DNA of 64,000 bases, taken from contig JAHDVF020000215.1 of NCBI GenBank assembly GCA_022606425.2, positions 496,001 through 560,000 on the forward strand, written 5' to 3'. The position numbers and the translations under genes were made by a program. The notes below the pieces were generated by a model. That model did no database searches. It was not told the DNA's origin and was given only the letters and a program-made list of their open reading frames with translations. Below are positions 31,272 through 41,485 of this stretch, piece after piece; positions within the stretch are counted from its first letter, which is position 1; each line of letters opens with the position of its first letter. The stretch comes from Lepidostoma basale. Taxonomy: Eukaryota; Arthropoda; Insecta; Trichoptera; Lepidostomatidae.

Positions 31272-31460
31272 AAACGACCTTCGTGGCAGAATGGTAAGAG
31301 CTCTGACTGCCATACCGAAGGTCCCGAGTTCGATTCCCGGCGACAGCAGTGTGATTGTTACACTGTCTTTGGTCTGGTGTAGAATTCACGCGACAATAAA
31401 ATGGCGATAGATTATCTACCTATCACATTTTACGGTTCAAACAACCTGTTGTATACTGCA
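31272..31460 (+). mobile_element. tRNA-derived SINE S1, well-preserved copy
   Basis: CGACCTTCGTGGCAGAATGG, AAGAGCTCTGACTGCC, GAGTTCGATTCCCGGCGAC and the complete 3' body to GATAGATTATCTACC. It lies just after a P1 outer flank (31231-31262). Confidence 0.85.
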
Positions 31461-31479
31461 AAAAAAAAAGATTATTGAC

Positions 31480-31715
31480 TGTTTAATTGAAACACTTTTA
31501 TAATATCACAAATGATTTAATTTCTATGAAATTATTGTGACAGCTGTTTCGCTTACCAATATAGGAATCATTAGGTGCTACAATCAACTGACAGTTGGTT
31601 GTAATACCTGATGATGCTAACATTGGTTAGAGTAACAGCTGTCGCGACAATATCATAGAAAATAAATCAATTGTGATATTATAACAGCGTTTCAATTAAA
31701 CAGTAAATAAATTAA
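31480..31715. repeat. Palindromic repeat P1, mutated core
   Basis: The right arm has CTGATGATGCTAAC, ATTG, GTTAGA, then GTAAC instead of GAAAC, and AGCTGTCGCG. Stem II is kept by paired changes relative to other copies (GCTAAC/GTTAGA against GTCAAC/GTTGAT). Confidence 0.7.
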
Positions 31716-31799
31716 TTTGTATCGCTAGTGTTTTATAATTTTATTAATTTATTTTAGCGTTAACAATGTGGAATTATTTATTTTTTCTTGATCAATTGT

Positions 31800-31980
31800 G
31801 TATACCTCCATATAAACTAGTAATAACAAATAAAATTGACTGTTTTCTAGAACTTTTATTATAATTTATAGGAATGACAAGTTTCGGCTGTCTAAGGCAT
31901 TGTCAAATCTCATTCCCATAAATTAGAATAAAGCTCCCGAAAACATACGTTTTCATTCATATTAATTACTACAGAATTAC
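31800..31980. repeat. Palindromic repeat P3
   Basis: GTTTTCTAGAACTTTTATTA, GGAATGACAAGTTTCGGC, inverted half ending GTTTTCATTCATATTAATTA. Confidence 0.65.
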
Positions 31981-32004
31981 TTAATGTCGATTTTTTATGA
32001 GGTC

Positions 32005-32265
32005 ATTTGATTGGCCATGCTTTTCGCTCTTTTGCTCTTTCCACTCATACTGCTTGTATACAACATTTTAACATTTTTTATCTCGTCCATTCGTTCCATA
32101 TGTCCAAACCATCTCAGGAATCCTTTTTTTAATTTTACTTATGATACAATCATCTACCTTACATTTTTCCCCTATTTCGTAGTTCGATATTCTATCATAT
32201 ATCGTTTTTCCACACATTCTTCTCAGTGATCTCATTTCTACGGCATTTATTCTACTTTATTTCTT
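32005..32265 (-). pseudogene. RTE-like LINE fragment
   Basis: The reverse strand matches INAVEMRSLRRMCGK through the WFGHMER region to the start of KRKAWP-like basic sequence. The conserved 3' end is absent. Confidence 0.6.
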
Positions 32266-32324
32266 AAACGACGATGTTAAACTCGTTAAAAAATATGTCA
32301 TTTAATATTAATAAAAATAATATA

Positions 32325-32395
32325 ACAGCAATAATAAATGTGACATTTGATGATGCCCTAGCATGGTGAAACGTGTCAACTCGTAAAAATATTAT
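32325..32395 (+). repeat. Hammerhead-like motif P9
   Basis: TTGATGAT, GCCCTAGCATGGT (GCC/GGT pairing), GAAA, CGTG, TC. Single copy, weak stem. Confidence 0.35.
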
Positions 32396-32399
32396 GAAA

Positions 32400-33145
32400 C
32401 TTCTAGATACGATGTGTTCAAATTTCTATTACATTTTATTTCAATGAAAATGGAAACTTTCGTAATCCAAAAATTATAATTATATTTGATATTGAATATC
32501 CTATCATGTGTGTCCTGATCATATATGTTGTAGCTTCATTTAAGTGATCACAAATGCTTTAATCATATTGAATTTCACGCCTGTGAATGCATCAGTCATG
32601 GCTTGTTACCTTTTTAGATGGTATAATGAAGAATGACTCGACTGAGAGTCCCGAAGCTGCATATCACCAAATATGAGTAACTAATCGATTAGGCAAAGTG
32701 GCAGGAACGCTGGCCCCAGTCACATGACCCGCGTGTGAACTCTGATTTTTAATTCTTATTGCATAAATATAAACATCTTCATGTAACAGTATTGAATATT
32801 AACTTTATCATAAACAAATTAAATACTAGATTTTACTTTAATACAAATGGCGACCTCACAGAATGTATTTATTTTATCTTTTTATTGTTTATCCATTTAC
32901 AGGACAAAACATATTGTTTATAATACATATTTTTAAGGAAAACTAAATTTAATTCAGAAGCGCTAGAAAAGTGTTACGTATTTTGACCATAAATACGCAA
33001 TATTATAAATACATAATGATCATTTAAAATGAAAAATAACAAAGAAAATCACTCTTATTTGTGGTGGCATAAATATTTGCCACATTCCTATAAAGAATTA
33101 AATCATTTAAACATTCCATGATTTTCAATTGAAATATATAAAGTA
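32400..33145. other. No recognised feature
   Basis: 32640-32740 is slightly GC-richer; no frame and no repeat. Confidence 0.3.
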
Positions 33146-33147
33146 CG

Positions 33148-33590
33148 CTCCCGATTTTACGGGGTCGGGTTAGCCGGGATGCGGATTATCCGGGACACTT
33201 GAGTCATTGAAAAAATATTTTATAAAAACATAATTTTTTCACAACAGTACTTATAATGCATTTGTCACAATGACATTTGGCGTTTAGTTCACATTGACGC
33301 CACCGCCAACATACGTTTGTGGCTCTTAAAGTCTTAATTTTTTTTTATTGTAAAAAAGTGTTTATGGTATAATGTCTATGTCTATGGTATAATGGATAAA
33401 CGCAAACGAGTCGTACTTTCAATTGAACATAAACTCGAAATAATTGAATGTTTACAAAATGGTTCAACCGGTAAATATTTATTGAATCAATATAATGTTG
33501 GTGATCAAACTATACGGGAAATCATTAATTAAAAGAGAAAACAAATGTTTTCGGATTAACCGGGAAATCGATATTACGGGATTTTTTTGA
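33148..33590 (+). mobile_element. Tigger/pogo-like deletion derivative
   Basis: The left end ACGCTCCCGATTTTACGGGG and GCGGATTATCCGGGA, and the right end TCGGATTAACCGGGAAATCG with ATTACGGGAT, are partial inverted copies. 'CTCCCG.TTA' with 'GGATTATCCGG' is typical of Tigger ends. Most of the transposase is gone. Confidence 0.7.
33392..33532 (+). pseudogene. N-terminal DNA-binding domain of Tigger-like transposase
   Basis: 46 residues from ATG 33392: MDKRKRVVLSIEHKLEIIEC, LQNGSTGKYLLNQYNVG, DQTIREII. This is the first helix-turn-helix of the CENP-B/Tigger N-terminal domain, which in the family binds transposon ends. The frame then hits a stop directly upstream of the right inverted end, so the second DNA-binding domain and the DDD catalytic core were lost by internal deletion. 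In a similar relic at 35356-35411 the same region is even shorter. Confidence 0.75.
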
Positions 33591-33609
33591 CACGTAAATT
33601 TCTTCTTCT

Positions 33610-33611
<2 letters not shown>

Positions 33612-33669
<58 letters not shown>
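33612..33669. repeat. Run of 58 T
   Basis: An uninterrupted T run preceded by CTT units. Read as A on the reverse strand it could be a SINE or LINE poly-A tail; the length in the assembly is doubtful. Confidence 0.8.
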
Positions 33670-33673
<4 letters not shown>

Positions 33674-33730
33674 ACACAACAGGTCGTTTGGACCCAATTA
33701 CAGTATACAATTTTTATTTTTATTTTTTTA

Positions 33731-33908
33731 GCTCTTATATTGATTCTCGTGACATGTGATAGGTAGCCAATCTATCGCCATTTTATTGTTACGTGAATTC
33801 TACACCAGACCAAAGACAGTGTGACAATCACACTGCCATCGCCGGGAATCGAACCCAGGACCTTCGGCATGGAAGTCAGAGCTCGTAACCACTCTGCCAC
33901 GAAGGTCG
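33731..33908 (-). mobile_element. tRNA-derived SINE S1
   Basis: The reverse strand carries the full head (CGAAGGTC, B box GGTTCGATTCC) and body to the TGATTCTCGTGACATGTGAT end, which lies next to the poly-T run. The run may therefore be part of the 3' tail region. Confidence 0.85.
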
Positions 33909-33914
33909 TCTTCG

Positions 33915-33975
33915 TCAGCCTTCATCGGTCCACTGCTGGACATAGGCCTCTTCCCTTCCTTTCCACTCGTCTCTA
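33915..33975 (-). pseudogene. LINE 3' end scrap
   Basis: GTCCACTGCTGGACATAGGC with CTCTTCCC is the start of the 3' UTR seen in family B (7395-7640). Confidence 0.5.
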
Positions 33976-34111
33976 TTATCTGCCTTTTTTATAAAATTTA
34001 AAACCATTTTTTTTAATTTACCTTATCCTAATTACTAACCAATTATTATTATTTTGCTGAATCGCTATTAACATCATTACAGCGCGAGCCAAATCGATCT
34101 AAATGGTATAA

Positions 34112-34250
34112 CTATCATATTGATGCTCGTGACATGTGATAGGTAGCTATTATATCGCCATTTTATTGTCATGTGAATTCTCCACCAGACCAAAGACAAT
34201 GTGACAACAACACTACCATCGCTGGGAATCGAACCCGTGACCTTCGATAC
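34112..34250 (-). mobile_element. tRNA-derived SINE S1, head truncated
   Basis: From TGATGCTCGTGACATGTGAT to GGGAATCGAACCCGTGAC; the A-box half is missing. Confidence 0.75.
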
Positions 34251-34302
34251 TACTACGATACACTTTTAAATATGTTGTAATATTTTTTTTTCTTTTTTAA
34301 AA

Positions 34303-34472
34303 TACTAACACCAAAGATTTAAATCAAGGATATTAGAATTTATTTTACAATCTTCAATGTGAGCAGAAAAGAGCTCATTATTATGAAGAAGGAATCTGGT
34401 CGTGTCCAGGCTCGAACCCAAGTCCCCTGGATCAGGAGCCAAGCGTTCTATCCCCTAGACCACCACCCGATT
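34303..34472 (-). mobile_element. tRNA-derived SINE S2, copy 2
   Basis: The near-complete reverse of 1131-1300: GGCTCGAACCCAAGTCC and CTAGACCACCACCCGA, with the 3' unique part ACTAACACCAAAGATTTAAA. Confidence 0.8.
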
Positions 34473-34474
34473 TA

Positions 34475-35465
34475 CAGTTTCTCTTGAGAAATATGTTCTA
34501 GAAAATTTATAACATTGCTGGTGTTTGAGCACTTTTCATGATGTCATAAAGTGTATTCATATGCCTCTTCCCCGATGCGTATTAACGCTAAGCAATAAAG
34601 AGTGTCGTAAAATATTTAACATTATATAGGCTGAGTAATATATTACATCACTGATAACGATGCCTAATACTAAGACATAATCGATAGTGGCATACAAATG
34701 AGGAGATCGCTAGAATAGTTAAACGTCTGTCTCGGGTTTCAACTTTTCCATTTCATCGGACGACGGGAGATACAACGAGCGAAAAGGTTGGAAGAGCCAC
34801 CTTTATTGTTTGTTGGCGATTTCTTTTACAAACCGTTCATACGTGTCTCCCTTTGAACCTTTTACCGACTGTAAAACGTTATCTTGATCATGGTAAGCTT
34901 TGATGTAGAAAGGTTTTATATTGAAAGATTTTCAGCAACAATGATTTAAATACTTTCCCGACTGGACGGGATATTTATTTGTATATGGTACGTGGCCATC
35001 CACATCACACGGAAATTCGGTATCTCTACTTTCTACGAAACCACGAAAGTAAACGGTCCAGGTATATTTAGTTTTTATTTTTATTTGAAGTTTTGTATTA
35101 GCTTTACCCCCTTTGCCCTTATTTACTTGTGCAGTATTGTTCGAATTAATGTGAACACATACAAATTTTCACTATTTTACTTTTTTTCACAGTGTTGGCA
35201 ACACTCCTATGTCAAAGGAGCGGCCATTTTGTTTTACTGTTCCGTCAGTCAGTGAGTAATGACACATAGCAAGCTACAGATGCGTTTCATTTATTGTTTT
35301 TAAGAATTATTGTGTTTTTAGTGAATTAAGGCTTTATTTGATTTTTATTAGTGAAGATGGATATTACTTCCAAAAAACGCACAGTAACTCTTGCAATAGA
35401 AACCATTTGAAATCAAACGCTTAATTTAAATTCAATAGTAACTCTCGTTTTATATGTAATTATAT
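34475..35465. other. Mostly unassigned
   Basis: An 87-residue + frame (34992-35255) has no domain. At 35356 a short frame MDITSKKRTVTLAIET resembles the very start of a Tigger-like transposase before a stop at 35409. Confidence 0.3.
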
Positions 35466-35469
35466 AATT

Positions 35470-35965
35470 ATAAAATGTTAAATTAAATAATTTTGTTTTA
35501 TGTATCACAATTGTATTTTCATATTGGTTGACATAGGTTGACGAAACAGCTGACGCGTAAAATAAAATACAACCATCACGCCGTCTCTCCGAAAGGGTAG
35601 CAGAAAGAATGGACTGTCACACTTTAACCGATGACACACACACTCCTTCTCTTTTCGCCCCGCGGGACACGCGGTGTGATGGGTTGTGAACCTCATCGCG
35701 ACCAATAGGCATCTCCCGCGCACACTTCGATCGTCCAACATCCACAAAATAAATCTAAAACAATTAATATAAAACCAAATGATATAAAATAAAATATCTA
35801 AATAAAAAAATATTTAACACAAAATGTTATTTTTAGTTGGTGCACATATTGTCTATTTAATTTATGTTCCACGTATTCAACTTTTTTTTTTTAATTAGAA
35901 ATACATAAAACAAAGTTTAAAATGTTAAGGTATCATAGTGTTTCGGCCAAAACAATTAACTTAAC
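35470..35965 (+). repeat. Palindrome P1 half, split by an S3 insertion
   Basis: 35470-35570 holds GTTGACGAAACAGCTGACGC and TAAAATAAAATACAA. Then S3 (35571-35882) intervenes, and 35890-35965 resumes with ACATAAAACAAAGT and ATCATAGTGTTTCGGCC. The halves are contiguous in other P1 copies. Confidence 0.65.
35571..35882 (-). mobile_element. SINE-like repeat S3, full copy
   Basis: Reverse orientation; begins CCATCACGCCGTCTCTCC without a TAAC tail and ends TTTATGTTCCACGTATTC. It retains the GC-rich paired centre. Confidence 0.75.
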
Positions 35966-36009
35966 TTCTAATTAGCTTATTATTATATTATATTATATTA
36001 TATTAACTT

Positions 36010-36330
36010 CTTTCAAGTGTACAATGATGTTGTTGTACCCACTCTCATATACGAGTATGGAAGGGATGAAGGATGAAATTAAATAAATAAAGTGGAAATA
36101 AGATCTCTTAGATGAAAGTGTAAAAAATCTGTGTATAATAGAGTGTCGAATTAAAATATAAGACTTGAATGCAGTGCGAATGAAAGTGTTATGAACAAAA
36201 TAATTAAAGGATCAATAAGATGGTTCTAACACGTGGAAATAATTAATGAAGAAAGAATTGTAAAAAAAGTATATGGACGATGTTAACGTAAGCAGAAATA
36301 GAGGAAAACCGAAGAAAACATTATAAACAA
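36010..36330 (+). pseudogene. RTE-like LINE fragment, heavily decayed
   Basis: The TYGSEW-like start, RISLR-like SLRSL, ECSANESVMNKIIKGSIRWF, ERIV.KVYG, NRGKPKKT in broken frames. Confidence 0.65.
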
Positions 36331-36484
36331 ATATTATTTATTAGTTCTTAATGATAAAAAATAATGATTAGTATTTAAAATAATTTGCCCAGGTTAATTT
36401 TTTAATTAAATGTATTGTTCCTTTGTATTATATCGAATTTTAAATGCGTTTTTTAAATTAGTAGTTCTTTGTTTTGTTTTTATT
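36331..36484. other. No recognised feature
   Basis: AT-rich spacer. Confidence 0.3.
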
Positions 36485-36560
36485 ATATATTTACACCTGA
36501 AGATGGAGGTATCCTCCGAAACATGTAGTGCTTTTTAATATTTTATGGATTATAAACAAA
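36485..36560 (+). ncRNA. Hammerhead-like motif P6 (closest to canonical core)
   Basis: Stem I 5' CAC 36494-36496, CTGAAGA 36497-36503 (all invariant hammerhead positions present), extra T 36504, stem II GGAGG 36505-36509 / CCTCC 36513-36517 with loop TAT, GAAA 36518-36521, CATG 36522-36525, TA 36526-36527, stem I 3' GTG 36528-36530. Type-I hammerheads with a tiny, self-complementary stem III work as dimers in known retroelements. Whether this one cleaves is unknown. Confidence 0.5.
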
Positions 36561-36569
36561 GTTATTTTC

Positions 36570-36835
36570 TTTAAGATAAACTTAAGGCGTTAACACTGTG
36601 GAATTCCATAATGACGAATGTTTATTAATTAAAACATTGTTTTTTCCACTTTTGAATTTATTTTTCTCGACATGTTTCGAAGGCTTACACCTTCATCATC
36701 GGGAGAATGACATAAACGTTTATATCGCTCTCCCGATGATGTAGGTGTAAGCCTTCGAAACATGTCGAGAAAATAAACTTAAAAGTGGAAAAACAGTGTT
36801 TTAATTCATAAAAATTCGTCAAATTTATTTTCAGT
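36570..36835. repeat. Palindromic repeat P2, nearly perfect arms
   Basis: Outer edge GGCGTTAACACTGTGGAATT, inverted inside around 36722. The right-arm motif is CTCTCCCGATGATGTAGG, TGTAAG, CCTTCGAAACATGTC, GAGA. Confidence 0.8.
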
Positions 36836-37248
36836 TTCCTTAACATTATTCAAATAAATAATTATTTAAATATGTATACTTATGCAAATCTTTTGTAAAT
36901 GCTTAAATAACAGATCTTATAATTTTTATAGGTCTGCCAAAATTACTTTTTTTTTCTTTTTTTTGTTAGTATAACACAATAAATAAGTATTATATTCAAT
37001 CTCATTATGTGGGTCTCTCTTGAAATTAATAGAGATAATCCAAGACTTCGCTTTGTATTCTGCTTTGTGTTGGCTGCCGGGAGAATGTTAGCCATCCTGG
37101 GACCTCGTTATGTGCGTATCAGATAATTGGGATTATTGAATCCCAACAAAGTTTATTTAACCAGTAAATGGCGCTCATTCTACTGAACGTTTCTTTAACT
37201 TCATTCGTCTTCGTTAGAAAAAACGGTATCAAAATATGGATTGATACA

Positions 37249-37665
37249 TTAGTTTTGACGTTTTTTTTTTAATAAAATAAAATTATTCCATATTTTGTTT
37301 GTGTTATTTATTTCATCAATTATATAATTTCCATTGATTCTTATAATCTTATCCAACCTTTCTATTAACTTATTAATACCGTTGGAGTGAAATTCCGGTG
37401 ACTTCGATTCGAAACATGTATTAAGGGATGTTTTTACCTGCTCTATTGTATATAAAATAATTATCATTAAAAAAAATTCCAGTAATCTGAATAAATGATA
37501 TTCAGAAGGAACCTGATCTGAAGAATACGGTGGTTGCTTGATAACATCCCAATCCAAATCATTTAGCTTATCGTCGCCACATGTGGTCGCGCATTCAATT
37601 CTGGTCTATTATTTTCAAGAGAGATGTTTAATTTTATTAATTGTTGACAATATCATTCTGATGTA
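37249..37665 (-). pseudogene. Mariner transposase C-terminal relic
   Basis: The reverse frame from 37557 reads MDWDVIKQPPYSSDQVPSEY, HLFRLLEFF, then VKTSLNTCFESKSPEF and NGINKLIERLDKIIRINGNY. PPYS.D..PS.YHLF carries the third catalytic aspartate of the mariner DD34D triad. Upstream in broken frames (to ~37660), LNARPHVAT corresponds to the usual DNARPH, with the aspartate of the second catalytic position lost. The N-terminal half is missing. It is a dead copy of a different mariner from the relic at 5346. Confidence 0.85.
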
Positions 37666-37774
37666 ATTGTATGAATGCGTATTAGAAGTTCAAAATACAC
37701 AATACCCTAGCAATCATACAAAAACATCAAAACTTTTGCATCAACCCAATATAAGAATTGATATATAAATTAGC

Positions 37775-38095
37775 TCGACAGTCTGCAACGTTAGCGTTAA
37801 TGGTGAAAATCTGGAACAAATGGATGAATTTGTATATTTAGAAAGTATGTTTACAAATAATGGGAGATTGGAGAGAGATATTGAAATTGATGGGTTGGGG
37901 CTGGTAAGTGATGGTGTACTTAAAGTGCACATCGCAAACAAAAGCTTATACAAAAAAAGGTAAGATGGCCGTGCACAATGATGTGCCGACCCATATGTAT
38001 GGAAGTAAATCATGGAACTGGCAAAATAAGGATGAAAGTAGAATGAATTCCGTACAAATTAGATATCTTAGACGAATGTCTGATATATCTGTAAA
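37775..38095 (+). pseudogene. RTE-like LINE fragment (family A)
   Basis: VCNVSVNGENLEQMDEFVYL, ESMFTNNGRLERDIE, LKVHIANKSLYKK, MYGSKSWNWQNKDESRMNSV. It starts internally and stops at a CAA tandem (38095-38117). Confidence 0.75.
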
Positions 38096-38117
38096 TCAAC
38101 AACAACAACAAAAACAA

Positions 38118-38310
38118 CCACGGGTAGGCAGGGAGAATGGACCCACCACACTACTCTATCCTAACATACCTCTCTAGCTTCCTCCACATTCATAAAGCGA
38201 ATCATACACGCACGTCGATTCTTCCGGCTTCTAATATGACCAAACTTACAAATTTGATTAATTTGATCATGCCATGTTTTCCTCGGTCTACCTCGACTCC
38301 GTACCGTAAA
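38118..38310 (-). pseudogene. RTE-like LINE 3' portion, opposite orientation
   Basis: ACGGGTAGGCAGGGAGAATG is the reversed end, continuing to CTCGGTCTACCTCGACTCC (GRPRKTW). Wedged between two + copies. Confidence 0.7.
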
Positions 38311-38334
38311 TCAAACGACTGTAAATGAAAGAGT

Positions 38335-38695
38335 GTCAAATGCAAATACAATAAGTGAATCTAGTGCGAATGAAAGTGTTATGAACAAAATATTAAAATG
38401 ATCATTTAGATGGTTTGGACACATGGAATAAATTAATAAAGAAAGAATGGTAAAGAAAGTATATGTAAAATACATAAACGGAACTATTAATAGAGGAAGA
38501 CCGAGGATTACGCGGTACGATCAAATCAATAAAAAATTGAAAATCGGCCACGCTAGGAGTCGGAGAAATAGACGTGCGTGCATGACATGAAGTATGAATA
38601 ATGAAGAAGTGAGAGAAGTGTGTAAGGAAATAACAATTTGACAGTCAATTCTTTCTGCCTACCCCTGTGAAAGACGGCGTGATGCTTCGATAATT
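38335..38695 (+). pseudogene. RTE-like LINE 3' end (family A)
   Basis: ESSANESVMNKILK-like, WFGHME-like, VNGTINRGRPRIT-like, SRRNRRACMT-like regions, then CTACCCCTGTGAAAGACGGC with GTGATG. The GTTA tail is lost. Confidence 0.7.
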
Positions 38696-38724
38696 GGTTA
38701 ATAAATAACACCAATAAGACTTAC

Positions 38725-38860
38725 TTGGATGGATCTTCTGGCCTACAGAGGTTCAGCTCTAATGGCTATTCCTCTTACGTCTGTAGAAAGCATTGTTGGA
38801 ATGTGATTTGGTAGTTGTTTTATAATGGGGCTAAATGTATGACACCGGATATTTCGACGT
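38725..38860 (+). repeat. Dispersed repeat R3, copy 3
   Basis: GATCTTCTGGCCTACAGAGG, TGGCTATTCCTCTTACGTC, GGTAGTTGTTTTATAATGGG. Confidence 0.6.
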
Positions 38861-39364
38861 TTTTTTACGAATCTCTCAAGATGCTAGAGCGTGGCAGTTT
38901 ATCTCCTTAACCTTACGATGAAACGACACAACTGTAGGTAAGGAAGATGGTGAACAATACAACCAATGTAACACCTCAATACGTCATTTCAAAATGAAAA
39001 CATCATGATGGATTAGAAAATAAAATCTAGCGATTCAAATTTCATTAGTGAACCTTTTTCTAGTAGAGCGTGAGTGGACCGAGGCGTTCACATCTCAAAA
39101 GATTTCGATACGTGACCTCCTAAATGGACCTCCTTGCTTTGTATAGACCGCGGATTGACGGTTGGAGGGTTGCCGTGGCTGGTAATTGAATCAAGATTCT
39201 TTTTTCAAATAATATTTCCATATTCTATTTTTGATTCCTCGAGCCTGGAATGCTTTTCAAATTTAAATGTTGTCCCTCGGACGTGAAGTCATAAATGTTT
39301 ATAATGAAACAAGTTTAAAATTAATTTTATTCGTAGACAGTCTAACCCAGTACGTCAATTTTTT
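38861..39364. other. Unassigned
   Basis: No repeat match; 39060-39190 is GC-richer. Confidence 0.3.
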
Positions 39365-39540
39365 TTTCTTTGCATTCTTCTTCTTCTTTTTCGGTCGCAT
39401 GATGGTGAGTTGTCCTGAGATGATGGATGTCCAGTAATCCTTCCATCTCTTCGGCGGCATAAAAAAATATTGATTAGCTATCTGTCACTTGTCATGAGAA
39501 TCAATAGCTAAAATGTTGTATACAGTCATAGAGTTCAACA
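39365..39540. repeat. LINE family D scrap (-) and SINE S1 tail (+)
   Basis: 39371-39455 on the reverse strand ends in a GAA-type tail and PPKRW-like codons. 39460-39540 is the S1 3' body (TGAGAATCAATAGC). Confidence 0.45.
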
Positions 39541-40570
39541 TCAGAATCAGCTGTATACAAATGTGGAGAGCAACGGGAAACTACCACATTAAATGCTCAA
39601 GTGGCTTCTAAAGAACTATCAAAAAATAGTATACTTTGTTGCAAACCAATTCCTTGAATAGATACTAGTGAAGCGCGAATATAAATATTATAAAACTTCT
39701 GTAAAACAGACATATATACGATATAACTCGTATTAATCATTCATAAATAGTTAGATATATATTCTTAGTATCCTAATACGGAGGCCCTTCCTTTCTTCTT
39801 CGAAGGGATAATTAAATAATCGAAGTTAGATAATTAAATAATCATTTTAAAAGCGAGAAAGCGGAATTAGTAAAAATCCCAAGTACGACATACTGGAATT
39901 AATAAAAATCCCAAGTACGACCATCTTATCGTCTCAAATTTAACCCTTAGTTAAAATAATCAATTTTTTGTAAATAAGTTTATTTTGTCTTATTTACCTT
40001 GGATCCGATTATTCAGAAGAACTTTTCTTTAGCTATACATTAAAATTTAAAAAGTATTTTCGAGTTTCATAAATACATATAATCTCATTTTGTGGAAACG
40101 CCCGAGAAAAGTTTCTCATCTGTTTATTCCTGAGAACCTCTGAGATCTCTAACTTTTTTATAATTTCATATTTTAAAACTTGCCCAAAAATTTTAAGCAC
40201 TTTAAAATTTTCCGTTCGTCCTAACTGACAACTTAAAAAGAGATGATTCTTTTTTTTTAATTTGTGGAGTTTTCAGGTTGATTGATTATTCAATGTAATA
40301 ACGGTCCCAGGATCTTTAGTACTCGTAGAACTAACTTATGAAATTATAACATGATATCAGTAATTTGATAATATCAATCACACCAACCATATGCTTCTGG
40401 TCATCGTTAAATCCATAGATTAGATACTATCTCTTTGACTGATTGTGATTGAAATTAATTGTTATGGTGAGCCTAAAACCTTTTGGAAAATTACGTATAA
40501 AAGAAATACGCTTTGAATAAATCAATGATCAGTAAATTTTTATCAAATTTTTATTTAAAATCATTTGAAA
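39541..40570. other. No recognised feature
   Basis: One local duplication of AATCCCAAGTACGAC at 39875 and 39908. No frame. Confidence 0.35.
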
Positions 40571-40574
40571 AATC

Positions 40575-40795
40575 TGCAATGTAGAAGATGTCGTGCGATG
40601 GGGAAGACTGAGAAGAGCATGTTCTGAAAGAGTGATAAATATAGCCGCAAATAAAGTACCAACAGGAAATCGACCGTCAGGAAGACCACCTAAAAGATGG
40701 CGAGACAGTTGGACATCTGTATCCTAGGAACAAGCTCCGAGAAATAACAGGACACAGTCCTAAATAAAGCGGAAGAAGAAGAAGAAGAAGATTAA
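40575..40795 (+). pseudogene. LINE family D fragment with GAA tail
   Basis: DVVRWGRLRRACSERVINIA, NRPSGRPPKRWRDSWTS, then the NITGHS-like end and GAAGAAGAAGAAGAAG. The + strand counterpart of 30185-30540. Confidence 0.75.
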
Positions 40796-40854
40796 AAAAA
40801 TAAGAGGGTGCTCGTAAATTTTTAAATGTTTTGTAATACTTATAAAATATGTAA

Positions 40855-41045
40855 TAAGTTAAATAAAACGAATGAAAACGTCAGTTTTCTAGAAGTTTTA
40901 TTATATTTTATGGGAATGACATGTTTCGCTCTTCTGAGACATTATCAAATGCCTTAGAAGGGCGAACGAATGTGAAGGGCGAAAACTGACGTTTACATTC
41001 GTATTAATTATTTAATATGGAGTTAACATTATTGTTCAAGAAACA
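40855..41045. repeat. Palindromic repeat P3
   Basis: GTTTTCTAGAAGTTTTATTA, GGGAATGACATGTTTCGC and inverted GCCTTAGAAGGGCGAA, with the second CATGTC word replaced by a rearranged stretch. Confidence 0.65.
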
Positions 41046-41089
41046 ATAAAACGAATATTTTTTATTTAAAACTGTACGTTTCCCCCACT

Positions 41090-41365
41090 TTAACAAAAGT
41101 GATGGTAAAGTTTATATCGTTCTCCGATGAAAAGGGTGTAAAGCCATCGAAACACGTGGCACGAAACACGAAACAAAAACTATTTTAAATCATGTTTTGA
41201 TAACTTTACATCTTCATCATCGGATGACGACATAAACTGAACTTCTCCAGATGATGAAATGATAAAAACATCGAAACATGTCGAGAAAAATAAACTCGTA
41301 AGTGGAAAAGACGGTGTTTTAATTTGTAAAGACTCGTCGTCATGGAATTCCTTAGTCTTAAATGT
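41090..41365. repeat. Palindromic repeat P2, rearranged
   Basis: Two motif-bearing arms in the same rough layout (CATCGAAACACGTGG and AACATCGAAACATGTCGAG), ending TCATGGAATTCCTTAG. Confidence 0.6.
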
Positions 41366-41389
41366 AAAATATTATGTGCTAAATTTGAG

Positions 41390-41485
41390 TAAGATATGAT
41401 TTTTTAAGATAATCGAATGATTTATCTGAAATCGCTCGCTGGCATCTACAGACAGAAGATCATCAGTAAAATCATTTGATAATTT
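41390..41485. repeat. P5 fragment
   Basis: AAGATAATCGAATGATTTAT, CTCGCTGGCATCTACAGAC: outer P5 flank with a damaged centre. Confidence 0.45.

Noticed and set aside
33525..33710. Reverse frame rich in lysine
   Set aside because: It is only the poly-T run read backwards.
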